This document shows positions 6,420 to 12,810 of a stretch of DNA of 12,831 bases, piece after piece. How positions within the stretch are numbered: the first letter of the stretch is position 1; each line of letters opens with the position of its first letter. A model generated the notes under the pieces. The model was not told where the DNA came from. It did not search any database and worked only from the letters and a program-made list of their open reading frames with translations. Position numbers and translations under genes: made by a program. This stretch comes from Lachnospiraceae bacterium (lineage in GTDB: Bacteria; Bacillota; Clostridia; Lachnospirales; Lachnospiraceae): the NCBI GenBank assembly GCA_017613225.1, contig JAGAEH010000193.1, forward strand, positions 1 through 12,831, given 5' to 3'.

Positions 6420-7668
6420 ACTGATGTTCGACCTGTCCTACTTCTACACGCTGGCAGGATTCTTCTACGCGCTGTTTTCGGGCCATGTGTCCATGACCTG
6501 CTATCTGATCCTGGCGGGGATGATCGCCGCGGACATGCTGCTGCGCCGCTTTGAGGGGCTGCCGAAGGCCGTCCGCCTGCTGCCCCTGCTGATCCCCTTT
6601 ACAGTATTCTTTACCGGTACCGGCATTGCCGACATCGTCTTCATGTTCTTCCCGTCGGTCTATCTGGGAGTGAGCATGGCCACGGACCGGGTCTTTACCG
6701 ACCGCATCGATTTTGCCAATGAAAGCCGGCTGCTGCTCAGGATCCTGCCGGTGATGATACTGGGCTTTTTCAGCGGAAAGAAGGCGGTCACGGCCCTGGA
6801 GGCCATCGTTCCCTATGCCATCATCTACCTGTATGCCATGATCTGGCTGCTGCGGTATCTGCGCAATCCGGAGGTAAAGACGCGGACGCAGGTCCTGTCC
6901 GCCGCCGGCTTCGCGGGATTCACCCTGCTCTGCACTTTGGGAAGACTGCCGGAACTGCTGGTCAAGGGCCTTGGCCTTTTGTATGAATACGTGATCGTGC
7001 CGGCCCTTACGCTGTTCGCCACCGGCTTCGGCTACCTGATGATGGGCATCGGCTGGCTGATCAAGACCATCTTCCTGCCCGGAGGACTGAATCCTGTGGA
7101 CCAGGCCTTTGAATCGGAGGCCGCGGAGACCGGCAGCACCATGGAATACGTGGAGCGGGACGGCATCGGCCTGGAGTTTCTGGTGTGGATCGGCCGGATC
7201 CTGGTGGTGCTCCTGATCCTGGCGGCCATCTATTTCCTGCTGCGGTATCTGATGGGCAAGCGCCGGGCCGCGAAGGAAGAGGCCGGTTATACGGAGGAGA
7301 AGGGCACGGCGGAGGGAGGCGCGCCAAGGCACAGTCCGCTGCCGCGCTTCAGGCCATTCCATCCCAGGGAGGCCATCCGCTACGACTATGCCAGGTTCCT
7401 GAAGGAGGCGGCAAAACAGGGGATGGAGTTCAGTAAAGGCGCCACCACCCTGGAAATCGCTGACCGGAGCGCGAAGATCTTCCCCCGGGAAGCGGTGGAA
7501 GAACTGCGGGAGCTCTACGTGCTGGCCCGCTACGCGCCGGATGAGGTCATCACAAGGGAGGAAGCCGCCCGCAGCGCCGCGGCGTTCAGGACGGTGAAAC
7601 ACAACAGGTACCGGATGGAAGCGCAGGAGAACGGGCTTCCCGAAATGACAGGCGGAGGAGAAGAATGA
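6403..7668 (+). CDS. Polytopic membrane protein with DUF4129-like C-terminal domain
   Basis: This 421-residue protein has about seven or eight hydrophobic helices in residues 13-215, a short outside segment at about 228-255, one more helix at about 258-283, and a cytoplasmic tail. The tail (about 322-400) contains the pattern of DUF4129: a helix beginning YDYARFLKEAAKQG, then ATTLEIADRS, then ELYVLARYAPDEVITREEAA. In the related TgpA-type proteins of MoxR-DUF58 operons a transglutaminase domain sits between the helices and this tail; it is absent here, where the outside segment is under 40 residues. The start has a strong GGAGAGGAG site inside the end of the DUF58 gene. The stop overlaps the transporter ATG by 4 bp. 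It probably works with MoxR and DUF58 in the envelope. The DUF4129 call is moderate, the membrane call strong. Confidence 0.8.
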   Translation: MIELFKLMFDLSYFYTLAGFFYALFSGHVSMTCYLILAGMIAADMLLRRFEGLPKAVRLLPLLIPFTVFFTGTGIADIVFMFFPSVYLGVSMATDRVFTDRIDFANESRLLLRILPVMILGFFSGKKAVTALEAIVPYAIIYLYAMIWLLRYLRNPEVKTRTQVLSAAGFAGFTLLCTLGRLPELLVKGLGLLYEYVIVPALTLFATGFGYLMMGIGWLIKTIFLPGGLNPVDQAFESEAAETGSTMEYVERDGIGLEFLVWIGRILVVLLILAAIYFLLRYLMGKRRAAKEEAGYTEEKGTAEGGAPRHSPLPRFRPFHPREAIRYDYARFLKEAAKQGMEFSKGATTLEIADRSAKIFPREAVEELRELYVLARYAPDEVITREEAARSAAAFRTVKHNRYRMEAQENGLPEMTGGGEE

Positions 7669-8564
7669 TGAACAAGAAAAGCGGACTGGCAGGCAGCCTT
7701 CTGATCCTTCTGGCCGGCGTGCTGTGGGGCAGCATCGGCGTCTTTGTGAAGGAACTGAACCGCGTGGGAGCCACCGGCGAGGTGACCAACTTCCTGCGCC
7801 AGTCTCCCGCCTTTGTGCTGATGATCCCGGTCTGCCTGCTGAAGGGCGGCCCCAGGTCCCTTAAAGTCAGCGGGAGGACCCTGCTGTCCTGCCTCGTCTT
7901 CGGCGTGATCTGCCACGGCATGACCAACATCTGCTATACCGCCGCGGTGAACACCATCGGCATGTCCTCCAGCGTGGTGCTGCTGTACCTGGCCCCGGTC
8001 TTTACCATGCTGTTTTCCATCCTTTTCTTTAAGGAAAAGATGTCCCTGCGGAAGGTGGCGGCCATCTTCATCAATATTCTGGGCTGCGTCCTGACGGTGA
8101 CCAACGGCGTCTTTGACTTCAGGACCCTGGCCATCGTCGGGATACTCTTCGGCATCGGCTCCGGCTTCTGCTACGGCCTGGCGCCCATCGTCTGGAAATT
8201 CACCAGAGAGGGAGAGAATCCCTACGTGGTGAATCTCTACAGCTTCCTGTTCGCGGCCATTTTCCTGGGCCTTTGGATGAAGCCCTGGCAGGGCGGCATC
8301 GCCATCGACGGGAAGATGATCTTCTGGGGCGTGCTCTTCGGCCTGGTGGCCACGGCAGCCGCCTATACCGTCTACTACATGGGCCTGCAGATCATCACCG
8401 AGAGCAGCCGGGTGCCGGTCATCGCCTCCATCGAGGTGGTGGTGGCCACCCTGTTCGGCATCCTGCTCTACAGCGAGGGCATCGGCCCCGTGGGGATCCT
8501 GGGCATCGTCCTGGTCCTGGCGTCCATCGCTATCATGAATTTAAAAAAGAAACCGAAAGATTAA
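7665..8564 (+). CDS. EamA/DMT-superfamily transporter
   Basis: This 299-residue protein has ten predicted membrane helices in two repeated halves of five, the layout of EamA-domain drug/metabolite transporters (YdcZ/RhaT-like superfamily). The first helix carries the typical LLAGVLWGSIGVFVKEL pattern; the second half begins at about residue 148 with a Gly-rich helix ending in a conserved aromatic-rich turn. Helix 9 shows VIASIEVVVATLFG, the usual SxEP-like position with a Val replacing Pro. The substrate cannot be predicted; members export amino acids, sugars or drugs. A GGAGGAG site precedes two consecutive ATGs at 7665 and 7668, either of which could be used. It overlaps the preceding membrane-protein stop, so it is the last gene of the MoxR operon. 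I see no strong terminator after it. Confidence 0.9.
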   Translation: MMNKKSGLAGSLLILLAGVLWGSIGVFVKELNRVGATGEVTNFLRQSPAFVLMIPVCLLKGGPRSLKVSGRTLLSCLVFGVICHGMTNICYTAAVNTIGMSSSVVLLYLAPVFTMLFSILFFKEKMSLRKVAAIFINILGCVLTVTNGVFDFRTLAIVGILFGIGSGFCYGLAPIVWKFTREGENPYVVNLYSFLFAAIFLGLWMKPWQGGIAIDGKMIFWGVLFGLVATAAAYTVYYMGLQIITESSRVPVIASIEVVVATLFGILLYSEGIGPVGILGIVLVLASIAIMNLKKKPKD

Positions 8565-8567
8565 AAA

Positions 8568-8604
8568 TATTAAGTAGTTTTTACAAGTCGACACGTACTT
8601 AATA
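8568..8604. promoter_or_regulatory. 9-bp inverted repeat upstream of the sigma-factor gene
   Basis: TATTAAGTA at 8568-8576 is matched by its exact reverse complement TACTTAATA at 8596-8604, with a 19-base gap that contains the palindrome GTCGAC at 8587-8592. It lies in the 64-bp gap between the transporter stop and the sigma-factor ATG. It could be a regulator binding site or a weak hairpin; TTTACA at 8580-8585 inside it could be a -35 element, but no convincing -10 follows. There is no T-run, so a terminator is unlikely. Confidence 0.45.
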
Positions 8605-8628
8605 GATAGAGACGTGGGGAGAGCAAGA

Positions 8629-9186
8629 ATGGAAGACCAGAAAATAGTGGAGCTTTTCTTTGCCCGGTCCGAAGACGCGCTGACGGAGGTCTCCGTCAAA
8701 TACGGCGGTCTGATCAAGAAGATCGCGATGAACGTGCTGAACAACTCGGCCGACGCAGAAGAGTGCGCCAATGACACATACATGGCCCTGTGGGAGAACA
8801 TTCCTCCGCAGAGGCCCCAATCGATGATAGGCTACATCTGCCGTCTGGCGAGGAACATCAGCGTCAACCGCTACCGCTACAATTCGGCGGAAAAGCGGAA
8901 CAGTTCCTACGAAGTGGCCCTGGAAGAGGTGGACCAGTTCCTGTCCGGCCAGGACAGCGTGGAAGACGCCCTGGAAGCCAGGGAACTGACGGCGGTCATC
9001 GAGGAGTTCCTGAAGGGACTGCCGAAGGTGGACAGGGTGCTGTTTGTGAGCCGCTATTATTTTTCGGAAAGCTATCGGGACATCGCCGAAAAGACCGGCC
9101 TGACCGAAAAGAACGTATCAGTGAGACTGACCCGGATCCGGGCCAAACTGAAGGATCATCTGCATAAGAGGGAGATCAGGATATGA
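8629..9186 (+). CDS. ECF-like sigma-70 family RNA polymerase sigma factor
   Basis: This cytoplasmic transcription factor has 185 residues, the size of an ECF sigma factor. Region 2 covers about residues 20-85, with the core-binding and -10-recognising helices around ADAEECANDTYMALWENI (residues 41-58), where family members usually read DAEDLVQETF. Region 4 covers about 128-179, with a helix-turn-helix at about 147-171 for the -35 element. I start at the ATG at 8629 because GGGGAG lies 6 bases before it; the in-frame GTG at 8614 overlaps that ribosome binding site and has none of its own. The stop overlaps the next ATG by 4 bp, the common sigma/anti-sigma arrangement. The inverted repeat just upstream may regulate it. 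The target promoters are unknown. Confidence 0.92.
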   Translation: MEDQKIVELFFARSEDALTEVSVKYGGLIKKIAMNVLNNSADAEECANDTYMALWENIPPQRPQSMIGYICRLARNISVNRYRYNSAEKRNSSYEVALEEVDQFLSGQDSVEDALEARELTAVIEEFLKGLPKVDRVLFVSRYYFSESYRDIAEKTGLTEKNVSVRLTRIRAKLKDHLHKREIRI

Positions 9187-10253
9187 ACAGGGATCAATTT
9201 GAAAAAGCCATGGATGATTTGGACGAGAAGATCGTCGCCGAGGCTGCCGGATACAAAAAGCCTGCGCTGCGGAACAAGATCATAAAGATCGGTTCACTGG
9301 CGGCCTGCGCCGTACTGGTGATGGTAGGCGTCGTGGGGATGATCTCCGGCGGAAAGAAGGACAATGCCGCGGATTATCATGGAGAAAGCTATTACAGCGA
9401 AGGTAAGCAGCAGGAGGAGAACGACAGACAGAGCCTCACCAACATTTCGAAGTCCAACAGCTTCACCGGAGACGACCTGGCTCCGGCTGATGCCGAAGCC
9501 CCGGACCGGGAAGCCCTTTCTCCCAGCTACTCCGGCCAGAAGAACGGCAGCACTTCCTCCAGCACCGTAAACGACCCGTCCAAGATCATCTACTCCGCGC
9601 AGCTCACGCTGGAGAGCAAGGAGTTCGACAAGTGCTTTGAAGAAGTGGAAAAGATCGTGAGCGAGCTGGGCGGCTACTTTGAAGACCAGTCCGTTTACGA
9701 CCAGGGCGTGTCGGTCCGGAAGGCCTCCATGACCATCCGCGTGCCGAAGGACCAGTTCAGCGGCGCGCTGGAGCGCCTTAAAGGCGTGGCCCATGTGACC
9801 TTCTCCAACCAGAGCGCGGAGAATGTATCGAAGGATTATTACGACATCAAGTCCCGTCTGGATACGGCAAACATCAAACTGGAACGGCTGCAGGGCCTGC
9901 TGAAGGACGCCGTGGACATGACGGACATCATCGAGATCGAGAACGCCATCTCCGAAGTGGAGTGGGAGATCGACTACTACTCCGGCACCCTGAGGGACTA
10001 TGACGCCCTGATCGACTATTCCACCATCAAGGTGGATCTGGAAGAGGTGCAGGAACTCACCGACACTTCCCCGGAACCCGTCTCCTTCGGAGCCCGCTTA
10101 AAGAACGCTTTCGTGTACGGCTTCGAGAACATCGGCGACAGCCTGGTGGATCTTGTCGAGTGGGTCGTGGGCAACATCGTATGGCTCGCGCTGATCGCGG
10201 CGGCCATCATCATCGCGGTAAAAGTCATCAAGAAAAAGAGGAGAGCCCTTTAA
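9183..10253 (+). CDS. DUF4349-domain membrane protein, putative anti-sigma factor
   Basis: This 356-residue protein has a cytoplasmic N-terminus of about 35 charged residues, a membrane helix at about 36-54, a polar linker of about 75 residues rich in Ser, Asp and Glu, and a DUF4349 domain at about 133-345. The domain begins with KIIYSAQLTLESKEF, contains a probable coiled coil at about 218-265, and ends in a second membrane helix at 331-349 with a basic tail. Its start codon overlaps the sigma-factor stop, and the short cytoplasmic segment could bind the sigma factor, so an anti-sigma or sensor role is inferred; no zinc-binding ZAS motif is present. DUF4349 has no established biochemical function. 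A GGAGATCAGGAT site precedes the ATG. The family call is firm, the anti-sigma role tentative. Confidence 0.88.
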   Translation: MNRDQFEKAMDDLDEKIVAEAAGYKKPALRNKIIKIGSLAACAVLVMVGVVGMISGGKKDNAADYHGESYYSEGKQQEENDRQSLTNISKSNSFTGDDLAPADAEAPDREALSPSYSGQKNGSTSSSTVNDPSKIIYSAQLTLESKEFDKCFEEVEKIVSELGGYFEDQSVYDQGVSVRKASMTIRVPKDQFSGALERLKGVAHVTFSNQSAENVSKDYYDIKSRLDTANIKLERLQGLLKDAVDMTDIIEIENAISEVEWEIDYYSGTLRDYDALIDYSTIKVDLEEVQELTDTSPEPVSFGARLKNAFVYGFENIGDSLVDLVEWVVGNIVWLALIAAAIIIAVKVIKKKRRAL

Positions 10254-10272
10254 GGCTCCCCCTTCCGACCAG

Positions 10273-10306
10273 GAGGCATTCAAACTTCCCCTCGTCTGAA
10301 TGCCTC
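10273..10306. terminator. Shared stem-loop between convergent DUF4349 and nudC genes
   Basis: GAGGCATTCA at 10273-10282 pairs perfectly over 10 bp with TGAATGCCTC at 10297-10306 across a 14-base loop. It lies 20 bp after the DUF4349 stop, and its left arm contains the nudC stop codon (10280-10282). It could end transcripts in both directions, but neither side has a T-run, so function as an intrinsic terminator is uncertain. A small GAGCC/GGCTC hairpin at 10243-10258 overlaps the DUF4349 stop. Confidence 0.5.
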
Positions 10307-11140
10307 TATCATCGTAGCAGTTAAACTGTTGAGATTCCCCATTTCCTCGAGCTCGGAACGCCGGACGAATTCGGCGCTTTCGAGCTCTTCTTTGTCCAGG
10401 GTGATGTCCGTATCGCCGTCCACTTCCGCCCAGTACCCCAGCAGCAGGTCGGACTCGAAGCCCCAGGGCTGGCTCTTGTAGTAGGTCACGTTTTTGACCT
10501 TCAGCCCCACTTCCTCCATGACTTCCCTGGCCACGGTCTCCTCGGCGGTCTCGCCGATCTCGCAGAAGCCCGCCAGCAGGGCGCGGCCTCTTACCCCGGG
10601 GCGGCCGGCGTACCGGGAGGTGCAGATGGCATCCCCGTGGCGCAGGCCGATGATCACCGCGGGCTGGATGCGGGGGAAGATCATGTTGCCGCAGACGGGG
10701 CATTTAAAGGCCCGTTCTTTGGTATCGTGGACGGTCTCGGCGCCGCAGCGGCCGCAGAAGCGGTTGTCCCGGTTCCAGTTGAACAGGTGATAGCCCACGG
10801 TGGCGGCAAAGCTCAGATACCGGGGACTGGTATAGCGCACACTGCGCAGGATCTCCGGTTTGAAGCCTTCGGGCAGATGCTCCGGGACGGCGCGCTCCAG
10901 CAAAAAGAAGCGGTCCTCTTCGATGGTGAAGAGATAGCGGTAGGTGAAGGAGGCGCCGGGTTCCGCGGCTTTTACCTGGGCCAGCGTCGGGAAGGAGATG
11001 GTCTCGTCCGCCTCCTTTTTCATGACCAGCGTATCATCCTTGCGGCCGGTGCCCTGGAAGATGAAGATGAAGTCCTTCTCCTCCGGAGCGCAGTCGACGA
11101 AGTGATTATCCAGTTTTTTGGGATAGATATCGTGGAACAT
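10280..11140 (-). CDS. nudC: NudC-type NAD+ diphosphatase (Nudix hydrolase)
   Basis: This 286-residue cytoplasmic enzyme hydrolyses NAD(H) to NMN(H) and AMP; family members also remove NAD caps from RNA. It has the NudC layout: an N-terminal domain (about 1-120), a zinc ribbon with Cys129, Cys132, Cys147 and Cys150, and a Nudix domain. The Nudix box begins at Gly191 and includes GFCEIGETAEETVAREVMEE, matching GX5EX7REUXEEXGU. The NudC-specific SQPW motif follows at 223-226, continuing as Gly-Phe where E. coli NudC has Pro-Phe. A GGAGGG site lies 6-7 bases before the ATG. It diverges from the HD-domain gene over a shared palindromic -10 region, and its stop sits in the stem-loop at 10273-10306. 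No operon partner is seen. Confidence 0.95.
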   Translation of the reverse strand: MFHDIYPKKLDNHFVDCAPEEKDFIFIFQGTGRKDDTLVMKKEADETISFPTLAQVKAAEPGASFTYRYLFTIEEDRFFLLERAVPEHLPEGFKPEILRSVRYTSPRYLSFAATVGYHLFNWNRDNRFCGRCGAETVHDTKERAFKCPVCGNMIFPRIQPAVIIGLRHGDAICTSRYAGRPGVRGRALLAGFCEIGETAEETVAREVMEEVGLKVKNVTYYKSQPWGFESDLLLGYWAEVDGDTDITLDKEELESAEFVRRSELEEMGNLNSLTATMIEAFRRGEV

Positions 11141-11169
11141 CGTGCACCCTCCGCGCTGTTTCCGTCAAT

Positions 11170-11198
11170 TTGAAAACAGTCTGTATTGATGCTATAAT
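11170..11198 (+). promoter_or_regulatory. Strong sigma-A promoter of the HD-domain gene
   Basis: TTGAAA at 11170-11175 and TATAAT at 11193-11198 are separated by exactly 17 bp, and TG at 11190-11191 gives an extended -10 (TGCTATAAT). Transcription should begin near 11205, about 40 bases before the ATG at 11246. This is the clearest promoter in the window. Confidence 0.8.
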
Positions 11199-11203
11199 AG
11201 CAT
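11189..11203 (-). promoter_or_regulatory. Palindromic extended -10, possible nudC promoter
   Basis: ATGCTAT at 11189-11195 and ATAGCAT at 11197-11203 form a perfect inverted repeat around one central base. On the minus strand it reads TGCTATTAT, also an extended -10, so the same bases could serve nudC. The minus-strand -35 region is a T-run without a good hexamer. Start of transcription would be near 11187, about 47 bases before the nudC ATG. Confidence 0.45.
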
Positions 11204-11245
11204 ACAATATTGAAAAAAACACCCGTCAGGGAGGGAGGAAGTACT

Positions 11246-11812
11246 ATGTTGACCCTGGAAAAAGCAAAGGAACTGACGAATTCGACCACGACGGAGCCCC
11301 ATCTGATCGTCCATGCCACCAGCGTGATGGCTGCCATGGGCGCCATGGCGGAGCACTACGGCGAGGATAAGGAGCACTGGATGGCCATCGGATATCTGCA
11401 TGACTATGACTACGAGCAGTCTCCGGAGGAGCATCTGCAGCATACGGAGGAGCCGCTGCTGGCGGCGGGAGTGGATCCGGAGGACGTTCACATCATTCTG
11501 GCTCACGGCTGGGGGCTGTGCAGTGACGTGGAGCCGGACAATCTGTGCGCCAAGTGCCTTTACACCGTGGACGAGCTGACGGGCATCGTACATGCCTGCG
11601 CCCGCATGCGGCCCCACGGCATTACGGATCTGGAAGTGTCCAGTTTCATGAAGAAGTTCAAGGATAAAAAGTTCGCGGCCAAGTGTAACCGTGATGTGAT
11701 CAAACAGGGCTGCGGGATGCTTGGCATTGAGGTGCGGGACGCCGCGGAAGTGGTGATCCGCGGCATGAAAGAATACGCGGAAGAACTGGGCCTGCTGGGA
11801 ACAGAGGCATAA
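11246..11812 (+). CDS. HD-domain (metal-dependent hydrolase-like) protein
   Basis: This 188-residue cytoplasmic protein has the HD-domain order: His23 in VHATSVMAAMGAMAEHYG, His52-Asp53 in YLHDYDYE, further histidines at 82 and 87, and Asp109 in YTVDELTG. HD proteins are usually metal-dependent phosphohydrolases; this short single-domain form is common in Clostridia as an uncharacterised HDIG-type hydrolase, and the substrate is unknown. A cysteine group (Cys92, Cys101, Cys104) sits next to the active-site region. I start at 11246 because GGGAGGGAGGAAG lies just before it; the in-frame ATG at 11210 lies only about 5 bases after the expected transcription start and lacks a ribosome binding site. 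It is a single-gene unit with its own strong promoter. Confidence 0.9.
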   Translation: MLTLEKAKELTNSTTTEPHLIVHATSVMAAMGAMAEHYGEDKEHWMAIGYLHDYDYEQSPEEHLQHTEEPLLAAGVDPEDVHIILAHGWGLCSDVEPDNLCAKCLYTVDELTGIVHACARMRPHGITDLEVSSFMKKFKDKKFAAKCNRDVIKQGCGMLGIEVRDAAEVVIRGMKEYAEELGLLGTEA

Positions 11813-11820
11813 ATACTGAT

Positions 11821-12097
11821 TTCCGCAAACTGCCCGCTGAAGACGCTCCCGTGCGGCACGAAAGCAGCCTTGCTAGAGCAGCTAGGCAGTGCTTGCAGCG
11901 CCTCGCGTCTTCCGCAGCTTGCCCCGCTGAAGACGCTCCCGTGCGGCACGAAAGCGGCTAGGCTCGGCTTCCGCCCGGCTTTTTCGAGGCGCCCTGCGGT
12001 GCAAGCGGTCCTCGGGGCGCCTCGGCCGGACGTTGCCTCGCCAAGGGCTTTCGTGAATGCACGGAGACGCGTTGCTTCAGCGGGGCAGTTCCTGCGG
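11821..12097. repeat. GC-rich non-coding repeat block with two direct and one inverted copy
   Basis: The gap between two convergent genes holds no credible coding region. A 33-bp sequence occurs identically at 11833-11865 and 11923-11955, exactly 90 bp apart; it includes GCTGAAGACGCTCCCGTGCG and the small palindrome CGTGCGGCACG. Similarity also extends left (TTCCGCA near 11821 and 11910). A third, diverged copy lies inverted at the right edge, ending near 12097: its reverse complement contains CTGCCCCGCTGAAG, then ACGCGTCTCCGTGC and CACGAAAGC. GCGTCTTC (11905-11912) and GAAGACGC (11929-11936) also pair. The block therefore has inverted ends, like a small non-autonomous interspersed element. 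I do not recognise the family. Confidence 0.8.
11985..12024. other. Strong GC hairpin inside the repeat block
   Basis: CGAGGCGCCC at 11985-11994 pairs perfectly with GGGCGCCTCG at 12015-12024 over 10 bp with a 20-base loop. It lies midway between the convergent HD-domain and thioesterase genes and could stop transcription from either side. There is no T-run after it on the plus strand; on the minus strand AAAAAGCC follows, also unlike a classic terminator. Confidence 0.6.
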
Positions 12098-12099
12098 TA

Positions 12100-12810
12100 T
12101 CAGTCGTAACGCAGCTGCAGGTTGAAGATGTGCTTGTCGGTGTTTCCGGCCAGGTACCAGGTATCATCCTTTTTGGCCCAGGAGAGGGTCAGGGTCTCCC
12201 CCAGCTTCGCCTCGTTGACGTATTCGATGGTGAGCTCTTTGATCTCCCGGCCGGTCTCGGAAAGCCCCAGTACGTCCTCCGCCAGATCCACGTATTTGAC
12301 GTTGTTCATGTGGCGGTTTAAGTCTATGTAGCTGTAGGGGATGGTGAAGGGTACGGAATCCGTGGGCTCTGGCAGGCGGATCCGCCCCGGAAGAGCGATC
12401 TCGTTCCCGGTGGGCGCATCGGAGTGCTGAATGTCGAACTGTTCCGGAAAGACGGACTGCCTGGTGTAGTAGTCCACCAGCACATAGTAACTGGCGGCGT
12501 CCACCAGCGGCCTGCCGTCCGGCGTTTCCATGCGGCAGTATCTGGGAAACAGCAGATGGCGCCGGTCCGTGACCCAGGTGGACAAAACCACCCGGTCCGT
12601 GTAGGCGGGCAGTTCATGGAATATCACATGGTTTTTGACGATGATCCACATCACATGGTTGGCGTGGGTCATTTCGTATCCGTAGCCCATGGAAGTGGAA
12701 TGATCCCCGGCAATCTCCTGAAACAGCTGCAGAAAGGCCGAAGGACGCAGCTTCGCGGACATGGAAACGTCCCGGCTCTCGATCATGATCTCTTTTTTGA
12801 ATACACTCAT
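12100..12810 (-). CDS. Acyl-ACP thioesterase (two hotdog domains)
   Basis: This 236-residue cytoplasmic enzyme releases fatty acids from acyl carrier protein. It consists of two hotdog halves: an N-terminal one (about 1-130) with the long helix region LRPSAFLQLFQEIAGDHS and the strand WVTDRRHLLFPRYC, and a C-terminal one (about 150-236) with YIDLNRHMNNVKYVDLAED. The latter matches the Asp-x-Asn-x-His catalytic signature of the FatA/FatB-like family (Asp163, Asn165, His167). Length agrees with bacterial members. A GGGAGGAACGTC site precedes the ATG at 12810, 21 bases from the window edge. The 3' end abuts the repeat block, with its stop 3 bases beyond the inverted copy. Chain-length specificity cannot be told from sequence. 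Confidence 0.93.
   Translation of the reverse strand: MSVFKKEIMIESRDVSMSAKLRPSAFLQLFQEIAGDHSTSMGYGYEMTHANHVMWIIVKNHVIFHELPAYTDRVVLSTWVTDRRHLLFPRYCRMETPDGRPLVDAASYYVLVDYYTRQSVFPEQFDIQHSDAPTGNEIALPGRIRLPEPTDSVPFTIPYSYIDLNRHMNNVKYVDLAEDVLGLSETGREIKELTIEYVNEAKLGETLTLSWAKKDDTWYLAGNTDKHIFNLQLRYD

Noticed and set aside
6256..7602. A 448-codon open frame on the minus strand opposite the DUF58 and membrane-protein genes
   Set aside because: It is composed largely of Gln, His, Arg and Gly with no domain pattern, and the opposite strand encodes a coherent operon with ribosome binding sites.
11833..11955. Possible CRISPR array from the repeated 33-bp sequence
   Set aside because: Only two identical copies occur, the intervening 57 bp partly repeats flanking sequence, and a third copy is inverted; no cas gene is present.
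11870..12167. Open frames of 69-79 codons within the repeat block
   Set aside because: Their Ala/Arg/Pro-rich products come from the repeat sequence itself, with no ribosome binding site and no recognisable domain.
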